Of a stretch of 64,000 nt of DNA, positions 56,652 through 64,000 are shown piece by piece (positions within the stretch are counted from its first letter, which is position 1; every line of letters starts with the position of its first letter). A program made the position numbers and the translations under genes. Source of the DNA: Citrobacter freundii (GTDB lineage Bacteria > Pseudomonadota > Gammaproteobacteria > Enterobacterales > Enterobacteriaceae). The notes under the pieces are model-generated. The model did not search any database. It was given only the letters and a program-made list of their open reading frames with translations, and was not told where the DNA came from. The stretch is from contig NZ_JAALBX010000007.1 in the NCBI RefSeq assembly GCF_011077955.1, positions 1 through 64,000 of the forward strand, given 5' to 3'.

Positions 56652-57512
56652 TTATTCGCATGGCGGAAGCAAAGCAATAAATGCATCAAGCTGACGGGAA
56701 CGGGTGCCGCGCCGCCATATCAGACACGTATTCAGCCAGCGCCATTTTTCGGCCAGCGGCCAGGCTTCCACCTGATGGTGGCCGGGCATACTTTCCAGCA
56801 TACCGCGCGGCATTAACGCAAGCCCTGCGCCTGCAATGACGCACGCCAGCATACCGTGGTAGGACTCCATTTCGTGAATTTTGCCAGGGATAGCGTGGTC
56901 GGCCGTAAACCAACTTTCGAAATGACGACGATAAGAACAGTTGGCGCGAAACGCGTAGATACTGGCGCCATTAATGTCACGCGCACGCGCGACTTTGGCA
57001 TGGCCAACCGGGGCGACCAGCATCATCTCTTCGCGATACACCGGCACGCCCTCAAGGGACGGATGCACGATCGGGCCGTCGACAAAAGCCGCGCTCAGCG
57101 TGCCGCTCAATACGCCGTCAATCATCGTGCCGGACGGGCCGGTAACCAGATCGAACTGGATGCGCGGATAACGTTGGTTATAGGTCGCCAGCACGCCAGG
57201 AATACGCACAGCCGCCGTGCTTTCAAGCGATCCCAGTGAAAAGACGCCCTGCGGCTCGTCGCCTGACACCACGCTTCGCGCCTCACTCACCAGCGCCAGG
57301 ATCTTTTTACTGTATTCAAGAAAGCTATAGCCCGAGGGCGCCAGACGAAGACGCTGGTTTTCACGGATAAACAGTTCCACCCCTAAATCCTCCTCAAGCT
57401 GACGCAGGCGGGTCGTGAGATTCGAAGGCACGCGATGTACTTTGCGGGCGGCTGCGGTAATGCTGCCGGTTTCCGCCACCGCATTGAACATTTCAAGCTG
57501 CGTCAGATCCAT
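56652..57512 (-). CDS. ptrR: LysR-family regulator PtrR (YneJ)
   Basis: 286 residues, near-identical in many stretches to E. coli Ptr[41 protein letters not shown]-type helix-turn-helix, [15 protein letters not shown] and [16 protein letters not shown]. In E. coli it controls sad and glsB and responds to putrescine-pathway products. It is divergent from sad with a 90-base control region, as in E. coli. Confidence 0.93.
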   Translation of the reverse strand: MDLTQLEMFNAVAETGSITAAARKVHRVPSNLTTRLRQLEEDLGVELFIRENQRLRLAPSGYSFLEYSKKILALVSEARSVVSGDEPQGVFSLGSLESTAAVRIPGVLATYNQRYPRIQFDLVTGPSGTMIDGVLSGTLSAAFVDGPIVHPSLEGVPVYREEMMLVAPVGHAKVARARDINGASIYAFRANCSYRRHFESWFTADHAIPGKIHEMESYHGMLACVIAGAGLALMPRGMLESMPGHHQVEAWPLAEKWRWLNTCLIWRRGTRSRQLDAFIALLPPCE

Positions 57513-57602
57513 GGTGTTCTCGTATTAAGAATGGGATGGTTAATATTATTCACTTTTCATAAATAACATCCCGACCCACACTGGATCAATACTCCTTCGC
57601 TA

Positions 57603-59000
57603 ATGAGAAACACGATGACGCCAGAATCCACCACTCATGTTCTATCCGTGAACCCGACAACGGGCGAAACCCTCGCGCGCTATGCCTTTGTTTCCGCTTC
57701 TGAGCGTGAGCAAATTCTGGCGCGAAGTGCGGCGGCTTATCGCGCCTGGCGTGAGGTCGTTGTCGCTGAGCGCGCCCAACTGCTGCGCCAGTTTGGCGAT
57801 GCGTTGCGACGTCGTGCTGAGGAGATGGCAACGCTTATCACGACTGAAATGGGTAAACCGATCCGCCAGGCGCGTGCGGAGGTGGCAAAGTCTGCCGCTC
57901 TGTGCGACTGGTATGCCGAGCAGGGGCCGGCCATGCTGGCGACGGAATCCACCCAGGTGGCGGACGCGGTTATTGAATATCGGCCCATCGGCACAGTGCT
58001 TGCGGTCATGCCGTGGAATTTTCCGCTCTGGCAGGTAATGCGCGGCGCGGTGCCCATCCTGCTTGCCGGTAACGGGTATATTTTAAAACCCGCGCCCTCG
58101 GTGATGGGCTGTGCGCAGTTAATTGGCGCTATCGCCCAGGAAGCCGGGCTTGCGGAAGGCGTGTTCAGCGTCATTAACGCCACCAATGATAATGTCGCCG
58201 ATATGATTGCCGATGCGCGCATCGCGGCGGTCACGGTGACCGGCAGCGGACGAGCGGGGGCGGCTATTGGCGCAAAAGCCGGGGCGGCGCTTAAAAAATG
58301 TGTGCTGGAGTTAGGCGGTTCCGATCCGTTTATCGTGCTTAATGACGCGGATCTCGATGAAGCGGTGGATACCGCCGTGGCAGGACGCTTCCAGAATACC
58401 GGACAGGTGTGCGCCGCCGCCAAGCGATTTATCGTTGAGGCCGGTATTGCGTCACGCTTTACAGCCCGGTTTGTCGAGCGCGCAGCGGCGCTTACCATTG
58501 GCTCGCCGCTTTCAGAACAGACGTTTATTGGCCCCATGGCGCGGGCGGATTTACGCGATGAACTGCACCGCCAGGTTGAGGCGTCGCTGGCTGAGGGGGC
58601 GACGTTGCTACTGGGCGGTGAGAAGCTTGCGGGCGAGGGCAATTTTTATCCCCCCACCGTGCTGGGTAATGTCACCCCTGAAATGACCGCGTTTCGCGAG
58701 GAGTTGTTTGGCCCGGTTGCCGCCATCACCATTGCCCGTGATGCGCAGCATGCGCTGACGCTTGCCAATGACAGCGATTACGGTTTGAGCGCTACCGTCT
58801 ATACCGCTGACGAAAACCTCGCCCATTGGTTTGCCGAACGGCTTGAGTGCGGCGGGGTCTTTATTAACGGCTACAGTGCCTCAGACGCCCGCGTCGCCTT
58901 TGGCGGGGTGAAGAAAAGCGGGTTTGGTCGGGAGTTGTCCCATTTCGGGTTGCATGAGTTTTGCAATGCCCAGACGGTCTGGCGCAACCGCAAAGGCTGA
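57603..59000 (+). CDS. sad: NAD-dependent succinate semialdehyde dehydrogenase
   Basis: 465 residues of the aldehyde dehydrogenase family. Catalytic residues: Glu in LELGGSDPF and Cys near 270 in NTGQVCAAAKRF; NAD site VTVTGSGRAGAAIG. Long stretches match E. coli Sad (YneI), for example MPWNFPLWQVMRGAVP and AFGGVKKSGFGRELSHFGLHEFCN. It oxidises succinate semialdehyde from putrescine/GABA breakdown to succinate. Starts at 57603 and 57615 are both possible. It is regulated by the divergent ptrR. Confidence 0.94.
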   Translation: MRNTMTPESTTHVLSVNPTTGETLARYAFVSASEREQILARSAAAYRAWREVVVAERAQLLRQFGDALRRRAEEMATLITTEMGKPIRQARAEVAKSAALCDWYAEQGPAMLATESTQVADAVIEYRPIGTVLAVMPWNFPLWQVMRGAVPILLAGNGYILKPAPSVMGCAQLIGAIAQEAGLAEGVFSVINATNDNVADMIADARIAAVTVTGSGRAGAAIGAKAGAALKKCVLELGGSDPFIVLNDADLDEAVDTAVAGRFQNTGQVCAAAKRFIVEAGIASRFTARFVERAAALTIGSPLSEQTFIGPMARADLRDELHRQVEASLAEGATLLLGGEKLAGEGNFYPPTVLGNVTPEMTAFREELFGPVAAITIARDAQHALTLANDSDYGLSATVYTADENLAHWFAERLECGGVFINGYSASDARVAFGGVKKSGFGRELSHFGLHEFCNAQTVWRNRKG

Positions 59001-59077
59001 ATGTCATCCTGCTGCAATGATTTTGTCATTTTCGCTCAGTAGACTCGCGGCGTTAACGGTTTTTACTGAAGAAAATC

Positions 59078-60667
59078 ATGAATATAAGTGAAATTTTCCG
59101 CAAAGTTGCCCGGCCATTCTCACAAAGCCAGTTCCGTTTGCTCAGCGCGATCCTGTGTGTGATCGCGTTGTTTTCCTCGCTGCAAATCTTGTCCACGCTG
59201 ATGATCTCCTCATTGCTTCATGACACCGAACGGGATCTGGCGCGCCGCGAGCAGCTGCATCATCAGTATGCCCGGATAGAGGAAGCGCGGGTGTCGCTGC
59301 TGATGGCAAGCGATTTGCTTAATCGCGCGGGCGTCTATTTTATGCAGGATGCGGCAACCGGCTCGGAAGGGAGCTGGCAAAGCCTGATGGATGAAGCCCA
59401 GGGCGCGCTGAAACGCTCCCATGAGGCTTTTATCCGTTACAAAGAGAACGGTGCAGACAGTGATGAGGAACTGATGAATCGCTATCAGGCCTTTTATCAG
59501 GCGCTGAAAGAGCAAGCGGATGGCCTTTCGGCAAGCAACAGTATTGATGCATTTTTCAGTGTTCCGGTACAGGCCTTTCAGGCGGACTTTAATCAGCGCT
59601 GGGCCATGTATCAACGTGATAACGACGCGCTGAATGCCGAACACAGTCAGCGCTTGCTCGACGGGCTGGCGAGGGCGCAACAGGGGTTTATCGCAGCCCT
59701 GGGTATTTTGCTGATTATCGCGCTTGCAGTCTGGTTCGGGATGTCGGTGTGGGTGATTAAGCCGCTGCGTAAGTTGATTCGTCATCTGCATCGTCTGGCC
59801 GCCGGGGATCTCTCCACCGTCACGCCGGTAACACTAACCCGCAATCGCGAAATGCGTGAACTGAATGCCAGTATCAGTACCATGCAGCAGGGGCTACTGG
59901 CGCTGGTGAATGAAGTGCGCGAGGTAACCTGTGCAGTCACGGGGACGGTTGAGAATATCGTACGGGATAACAGCGCGCTTTCCGATCAGGCCGAGCGACA
60001 GGCACAGGAACTGGAGAGGGTAACGACCCATATCCACGCCCTTGAATCCCACGTCGAAGAGAATACCGAATATGCCCGCGCCGCCAATCAACGAGCGGAT
60101 AGCGCCCGGGATGTCGCCTCAGGCGGTGAGCAGATGATGCAGAAAGTCACCCACTCAATGCAGGATATGGTGGCGCGTGCCGGGGAGATGCGCAGCATTG
60201 TGGCGATGATTAACAGCGTGGCGTTTCAAACTAATATTCTGGCGCTTAATGCCGCCATTGAAGCGGCCCATGCCGGCGAGCACGGGCGCGGTTTTGCGGT
60301 TGTCGCCCGTGAAGTGGGGATGCTCGCGCGTAAGAGCAGTCATTCCACCCAAACGATAGAACAATTAATTCATCACTCATTGCAAGGGATCGAGCAGGGA
60401 TCCGGCGCGGTAAATCGCCTTGAGCAAACCCTTGCGCAGATTATGTCGTTAGTGGGTAATCTCACTGGTTTGCTGCGCGAAATCTCGGAGGCGACGCTCA
60501 GTCAGGGGGAGCGTATTCATCGGGTAACGCGACGCATCAGTACGCTTAATCAGGTAGTGCTGGAGACTGGCGGGCTGGTGGAGCAAATGGATAAGGCATC
60601 CGGGCAACTGGGACGCGAGTCGCAACGGCTCAATGAAGCCGTGGCGCGTTTCCGCCTTCCGGCGTGA
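59078..60667 (+). CDS. Methyl-accepting chemotaxis protein
   Basis: 529 residues: a membrane helix at about 18-45, a Tar-like four-helix periplasmic sensor, a second helix at about 205-228 and HAMP. The signalling domain has the tip [21 protein letters not shown]. The ligand is unknown. There is no NWETF-like C-terminal tail, so it depends on other receptors for adaptation. No sigma-28 promoter is visible upstream. It interrupts the sad-glsB pair found in E. coli, which suggests a receptor tied to sensing amino acids or amines, but that is inference. Confidence 0.9.
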   Translation: MNISEIFRKVARPFSQSQFRLLSAILCVIALFSSLQILSTLMISSLLHDTERDLARREQLHHQYARIEEARVSLLMASDLLNRAGVYFMQDAATGSEGSWQSLMDEAQGALKRSHEAFIRYKENGADSDEELMNRYQAFYQALKEQADGLSASNSIDAFFSVPVQAFQADFNQRWAMYQRDNDALNAEHSQRLLDGLARAQQGFIAALGILLIIALAVWFGMSVWVIKPLRKLIRHLHRLAAGDLSTVTPVTLTRNREMRELNASISTMQQGLLALVNEVREVTCAVTGTVENIVRDNSALSDQAERQAQELERVTTHIHALESHVEENTEYARAANQRADSARDVASGGEQMMQKVTHSMQDMVARAGEMRSIVAMINSVAFQTNILALNAAIEAAHAGEHGRGFAVVAREVGMLARKSSHSTQTIEQLIHHSLQGIEQGSGAVNRLEQTLAQIMSLVGNLTGLLREISEATLSQGERIHRVTRRISTLNQVVLETGGLVEQMDKASGQLGRESQRLNEAVARFRLPA

Positions 60668-60713
60668 CTCTGTTATACTCCCGGCGATTTTTACCTGGCG
60701 CAGGGAGTGTAAC

Positions 60714-61640
60714 GTGGCTTTGGTATTAGATAATTCAGTGCTCGACGCCATTCTGGCGCAGGTCAGGCCGTTACTCGGCCAGGGAAAGGTCGCCGATTAC
60801 ATCCCGGCGCTGGCGGAAGTGCCGGCCAGTAAACTCGGTATCGCTATTTGTACCGTGGACGGCGCCTGTTTTTCCGCGGGTGATGCCCGGGAGCGCTTCT
60901 CCATTCAGTCGATTTCCAAAGTGCTGAGCCTGGTGCTGGCAATGGGCCGCTACGAAGCGGATGAAATCTGGCAGCGGGTAGGCAAAGATCCCTCCGGTCT
61001 GCCTTTTAACTCGCTGGTGCAGTTAGAGCTGGAACAGGGCATTCCCCGCAATCCGTTTATTAACGCCGGGGCGCTGGTGGTATGCGATATGTTGCAAAGC
61101 CGCCTCAGCGCGCCGCGTCAGCGTATGCTTGAGTTTGTGCGATCCCTCTCGGGCGTGGAAGATATCGCCTATGACACCCGGGTGGCGCGTTCTGAGTTTG
61201 AACACTCCGCCCGTAATGCCGCGATTGCCTATCTGATGAAATCCTTCGGTAACTTTAATAATGACGTTATCGCCGTATTACAAAACTATTTTCATTATTG
61301 CGCGCTCAAGATGAGCTGCCTTGAACTGGCAAAAACGTTCCTGTTTCTCGCTAATCAGGGGACGCTGCCGCATAACCACAGTGCGGTCATTACGCCTTTG
61401 CAAACCCGACAAATTAATGCGCTGATGGCGACGAGCGGGCTTTATGAAAATGCCGGTGAATTTGCCTGGCGCGTCGGCATGCCGGGTAAATCCGGCGTTG
61501 GCGGCGGGATCATCGCCATTGTGCCTCATGAGATGTCGATTGCGGTCTGGAGCCCGGAGCTCGATCATGCCGGAAATTCCCTTGCGGGGATTGCGGTGCT
61601 GGAGATTCTGGCGGAAAAAATAGGGCGATCCATTTTTTAA
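60714..61640 (+). CDS. glsB: Glutaminase
   Basis: 308 residues, exactly the E. coli GlsB length when started at the GTG at 60714, which has AGGGAG just upstream; the longer frame runs back into the chemoreceptor. The beta-lactamase-like active site is Ser66-I-S-Lys69 in FSIQSISK. Other hallmarks are [35 protein letters not shown] and [13 protein letters not shown]. It converts glutamine to glutamate and ammonia. It lies 46 bases after the chemoreceptor and may be transcribed with sad. Confidence 0.95.
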   Translation: MALVLDNSVLDAILAQVRPLLGQGKVADYIPALAEVPASKLGIAICTVDGACFSAGDARERFSIQSISKVLSLVLAMGRYEADEIWQRVGKDPSGLPFNSLVQLELEQGIPRNPFINAGALVVCDMLQSRLSAPRQRMLEFVRSLSGVEDIAYDTRVARSEFEHSARNAAIAYLMKSFGNFNNDVIAVLQNYFHYCALKMSCLELAKTFLFLANQGTLPHNHSAVITPLQTRQINALMATSGLYENAGEFAWRVGMPGKSGVGGGIIAIVPHEMSIAVWSPELDHAGNSLAGIAVLEILAEKIGRSIF

Positions 61641-61746
61641 CAAAATGTAATCTTTTTGTTACCGTGAAGTTTGAAGTAAACTCGCTGTAATCACATAACA
61701 TTTTAAAACAACAACCCTGTGGGATTACACTCAAGCGGCGGCCTCT

Positions 61747-63189
61747 ATGACGGATACCAGTCACTCGTTTTTTCGCCCGGAAAGAACGCTGATTAATGCG
61801 TGCGGTATTATCGTACTGACTTCGCTGTTTTATTATTTCGGCGCAAGCCTGCGTCTGATTAATGCGCTTTCCGTATTTTGGCCGCTCAATGCGGTAATGG
61901 CCGGGGTATTCGCTCGCTACGCCTTTCTTAATCGCGCCCATTATTATCTGCTCTGCTACGCCACGATGCTGGTCTATGACGCCATGACTACCTCCTGGGG
62001 CATGGCATCGCTTGCCATCAACTTCTCCAACATGCTGTTTATCCTGATTTTCGCCACGCTGATGCAGCGAGACCGGCGACGCGCCGCCGCCGACGATGAT
62101 GAACCGCTGCATGTGGGTAAGCTGTTTCTCTACTGCTTGTGCGCAGCGCTGGCCTGTTCGCTGACGGGGTCGGTTGCCTCTATCGGGATCGATAACTATA
62201 AACTCTGGCCTTTGTTTGCCGACTGGTTTAGCGAGCAGTTCTCCACCGGCGTATTGGTCCTGCCGTGGATCCTGACCCTTCATTTACCGCGTAAAAAGGT
62301 TGCGCTGACGGCCGAACAGGCCTTGCCGTTTATCGCGGTAGTCGCATCCGTAGGCTGCTCGGTCCTTATCGGCGGCGCAGGGAGCCTGGCGTTTCCGCTG
62401 GCGGCGCTTATCTGGTGCGCGATGCGTTATTCGCTACCCGTGACCTGTCTTGTGATGTTAATGACCGGTGTGGCTGAAATCGTGCTGGTGGGCAATTCGG
62501 CTATTCAGTTTAATACCGCCGCGCCGCTTGAAACGGCGCAACTGTTCTCGGCCCGGTTGGGGATTGCCATTATGGCGCTGTGCCCACTTATGGTGTCGAC
62601 AAGCGTCGCGTCGATTAACGCCCTGATGCGTCAACTGTCGCACCGCGCTAATTATGATTACCTCACTGGCGCATTATCGCGCTCGGGCCTGCTGGATACG
62701 CTGAATAAACCGCCGTACGCCAATACCCAGTTTCGTACGCTTGCCGTGATGCTTATCGATATTGACTATTTCAAAGGGATTAATGATACCCACGGCCATG
62801 ACTGCGGCGATGCGGTATTAACGGCGTTTGGCGAACGGCTGCTTCGCACGGTGGGCGCAAAAGGGCTGGTGGGGCGCATGGGCGGTGAAGAGTTTGTGGT
62901 GGTCTGCCCGAACCTGACATTTAGCGAAGGGAGAGGGGTGGCCGAACAAATTCGCCGGCGCATCGCCCGGGAGGCGTTTTGCTGGGGGGATACCACCTTA
63001 TCCGTCACGGTCAGTATTGGTATGAGTCATCAGGCCTGTCTCCAGGAAGGCGTGTTAGACAGCTTCACGCAGCTTTTGCCCGTAGCCGATCAGCATCTCT
63101 ATCTTTCCAAGAAAAGCGGTCGCGACAGAGTGACGGCGTCCTCGGTCCCCGATAGCGAGACGGCTAAAATTATTACCGATTCATTGTAG
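61747..63189 (+). CDS. dgcF: Diguanylate cyclase DgcF (YneF), MASE1-type
   Basis: 480 residues. The first 300 form about eight membrane helices of a MASE1-like sensor; the segment LFADWFSEQFSTGVLVLPW onward aligns with E. coli YneF, and GGAGSLAFPLAALIWCA is shared. The GGDEF domain follows, with DIDYFKGINDTHGHDCGD and GGEEF at 379-383. It makes cyclic di-GMP in response to an unknown signal. Common E. coli annotations start much later, so this full-length version shows the complete sensor. It lies about 100 bases after glsB. Confidence 0.9.
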   Translation: MTDTSHSFFRPERTLINACGIIVLTSLFYYFGASLRLINALSVFWPLNAVMAGVFARYAFLNRAHYYLLCYATMLVYDAMTTSWGMASLAINFSNMLFILIFATLMQRDRRRAAADDDEPLHVGKLFLYCLCAALACSLTGSVASIGIDNYKLWPLFADWFSEQFSTGVLVLPWILTLHLPRKKVALTAEQALPFIAVVASVGCSVLIGGAGSLAFPLAALIWCAMRYSLPVTCLVMLMTGVAEIVLVGNSAIQFNTAAPLETAQLFSARLGIAIMALCPLMVSTSVASINALMRQLSHRANYDYLTGALSRSGLLDTLNKPPYANTQFRTLAVMLIDIDYFKGINDTHGHDCGDAVLTAFGERLLRTVGAKGLVGRMGGEEFVVVCPNLTFSEGRGVAEQIRRRIAREAFCWGDTTLSVTVSIGMSHQACLQEGVLDSFTQLLPVADQHLYLSKKSGRDRVTASSVPDSETAKIITDSL

Positions 63190-63292
63190 CGGCCTACCAA
63201 TAATGGGGATTGCGCATAATCATAAAATGTGAATTTCCAATTACATGATTTAACTAATAAATTTCTTGCTACACAAAAGTTACATTTATAAG

Positions 63293-64000
63293 ATGGCGGG
63301 GATTTTATTTCGGAAAAGCCGTGTAATGCCCCTGAATGAATACCTCTTTAAACGTGATGGCGTAGCCGGGCTCAACTTTATCCGCCGTATGTATCTGATG
63401 CGTACGCTGGGTACGCTACTTTGCTTCTTCCCCATTCTGTCTGTTTTATCTGAACACCACGTCTCAGGCCTCTGGAGGCTCCTGCTTGGCCTGAATGCGT
63501 TTATCTGGCCTACGGTGGCATTTGTGATTGCCCGCAGCGCAGCGCAACCGCTTAAGGCCGAAAACCGCAATCTTATCTATGACGCAGCGGCGGGAGGGGT
63601 CTGGATTGGCATGATGTCGGCCAACCCGCTGCCTTCGGTGACGATTGCCGCCATTTTACTCTCCGATCGTTTAGCGGCAGGCGGCACTACGCTGCTGCGT
63701 AAAGCGGCGCTTGCACTCGGTTGCGGTTTTTTGATTTGTTGGCTTAGTCGAGGCGCGCCGTTTGAACCCGTGGTGTCGCAACGCACGATGTACGCGACGC
63801 TCCCTTTGATTGCCATCTATATGCTGGCGGTGAGTGTATTAACCGATACTATCGCCAGTAAGCTGCGACGTAAGAGTAAGGAACTGGGGCGTATCGCCAT
63901 GACAGATCCGCTGCTGGGCATTGCCAATCGTCGCCTGCTGGAGCCACGTATCCGTAGTGAGCTACATAAAATCCAACAATGCCACACGCAATCCGCGCTG
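63293..64000 (+). CDS. Diguanylate cyclase with MASE2-like membrane domain (cut by window end)
   Basis: 236 codons to the window edge, with no stop. Residues about 20-180 have several hydrophobic helices arranged like the MASE2 domain of DgcC/AdrA (FIRRMYLMRTLGTLLCFFPI, GLNAFIWPTVAFVIARSAAQP). Then a GGDEF domain begins at MTDPLLGIANRRLLE. The GGDEF motif itself lies beyond the window, so activity cannot be judged. The start at 63293 has only weak upstream support; ATG at 63326 is an alternative. It is the third cyclase gene in 9 kb. Confidence 0.8.
   Translation, partial: MAGILFRKSRVMPLNEYLFKRDGVAGLNFIRRMYLMRTLGTLLCFFPILSVLSEHHVSGLWRLLLGLNAFIWPTVAFVIARSAAQPLKAENRNLIYDAAAGGVWIGMMSANPLPSVTIAAILLSDRLAAGGTTLLRKAALALGCGFLICWLSRGAPFEPVVSQRTMYATLPLIAIYMLAVSVLTDTIASKLRRKSKELGRIAMTDPLLGIANRRLLEPRIRSELHKIQQCHTQSAL

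Overview
The window is chromosomal DNA of a member of the Enterobacteriaceae. The best evidence is gene order: ydeE, eamA, marB, marA, marR, marC and sotB follow the Escherichia coli order, and the ptrR(yneJ)/sad/glsB/dgcF(yneF) block is also recognisable, with one insertion. Proteins in these blocks align closely to their E. coli counterparts. The many accessory catabolic loci (urea amidolyase with a Urt transporter, a split transketolase sugar operon, a PQQ dehydrogenase) suggest an environmental or plant-associated genus near Enterobacter/Kosakonia/Cronobacter. The genus cannot be fixed from sequence alone.

Layout. 0-5.3 kb: an exported protein of unknown function, an AT-rich SIR2-family gene (probable defence gene) and a chemoreceptor with a good sigma-28 promoter but an apparent frameshift at its N-terminus. 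5.9-13.4 kb: a glutathione peroxidase, a two-gene PQQ dehydrogenase (membrane anchor plus periplasmic catalytic subunit), then a LysR regulator divergent from a flavodoxin-like quinone reductase, an aldo/keto reductase, a DUF1330 protein and a GNAT acetyltransferase. 13.6-23.8 kb: a minus-strand operon (substrate-binding protein, DUF2291 lipoprotein, ATPase, permease, two transketolase halves, FGGY kinase, fucose-isomerase-like protein) with a divergent SorC-type regulator. The enzyme set matches the non-oxidative D-apiose route. 24-25 kb: a short MetE-like methyltransferase behind a likely MetJ operator. 25.1-37.0 kb: allophanate hydrolase, urea carboxylase, a GntR regulator and urtABCDE, preceded by NtrC-like sites and a sigma-54 promoter, so this is a nitrogen-starvation urea scavenging locus.

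37.1-45.0 kb: two orphan genes, then ydeE, eamA and the mar locus with both MarR operators and a marbox. 45.5-52 kb: tdcBCDEF for anaerobic threonine/serine breakdown; tdcA and tdcG are not present here. 54.6-64 kb: a PhzF-family protein, the Zn-sensing cyclase dgcZ, ptrR, sad, a second chemoreceptor, glsB, dgcF and the start of another diguanylate cyclase with a MASE2-like membrane domain.

The most unusual feature is a family of GC-rich, about 0.3-kb non-coding repeats at 40.8-41.7 kb and 52.0-54.6 kb. Two diverged forms (A on the minus strand, B on the plus strand) share an order of hairpins whose stems change in a compensatory way. At two loci 12 kb apart they sit as divergent A-spacer-B pairs, with tandem amplification of parts at the second locus. 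They bracket the mar-tdc block and look like structured RNA or hairpin-DNA elements rather than genes.
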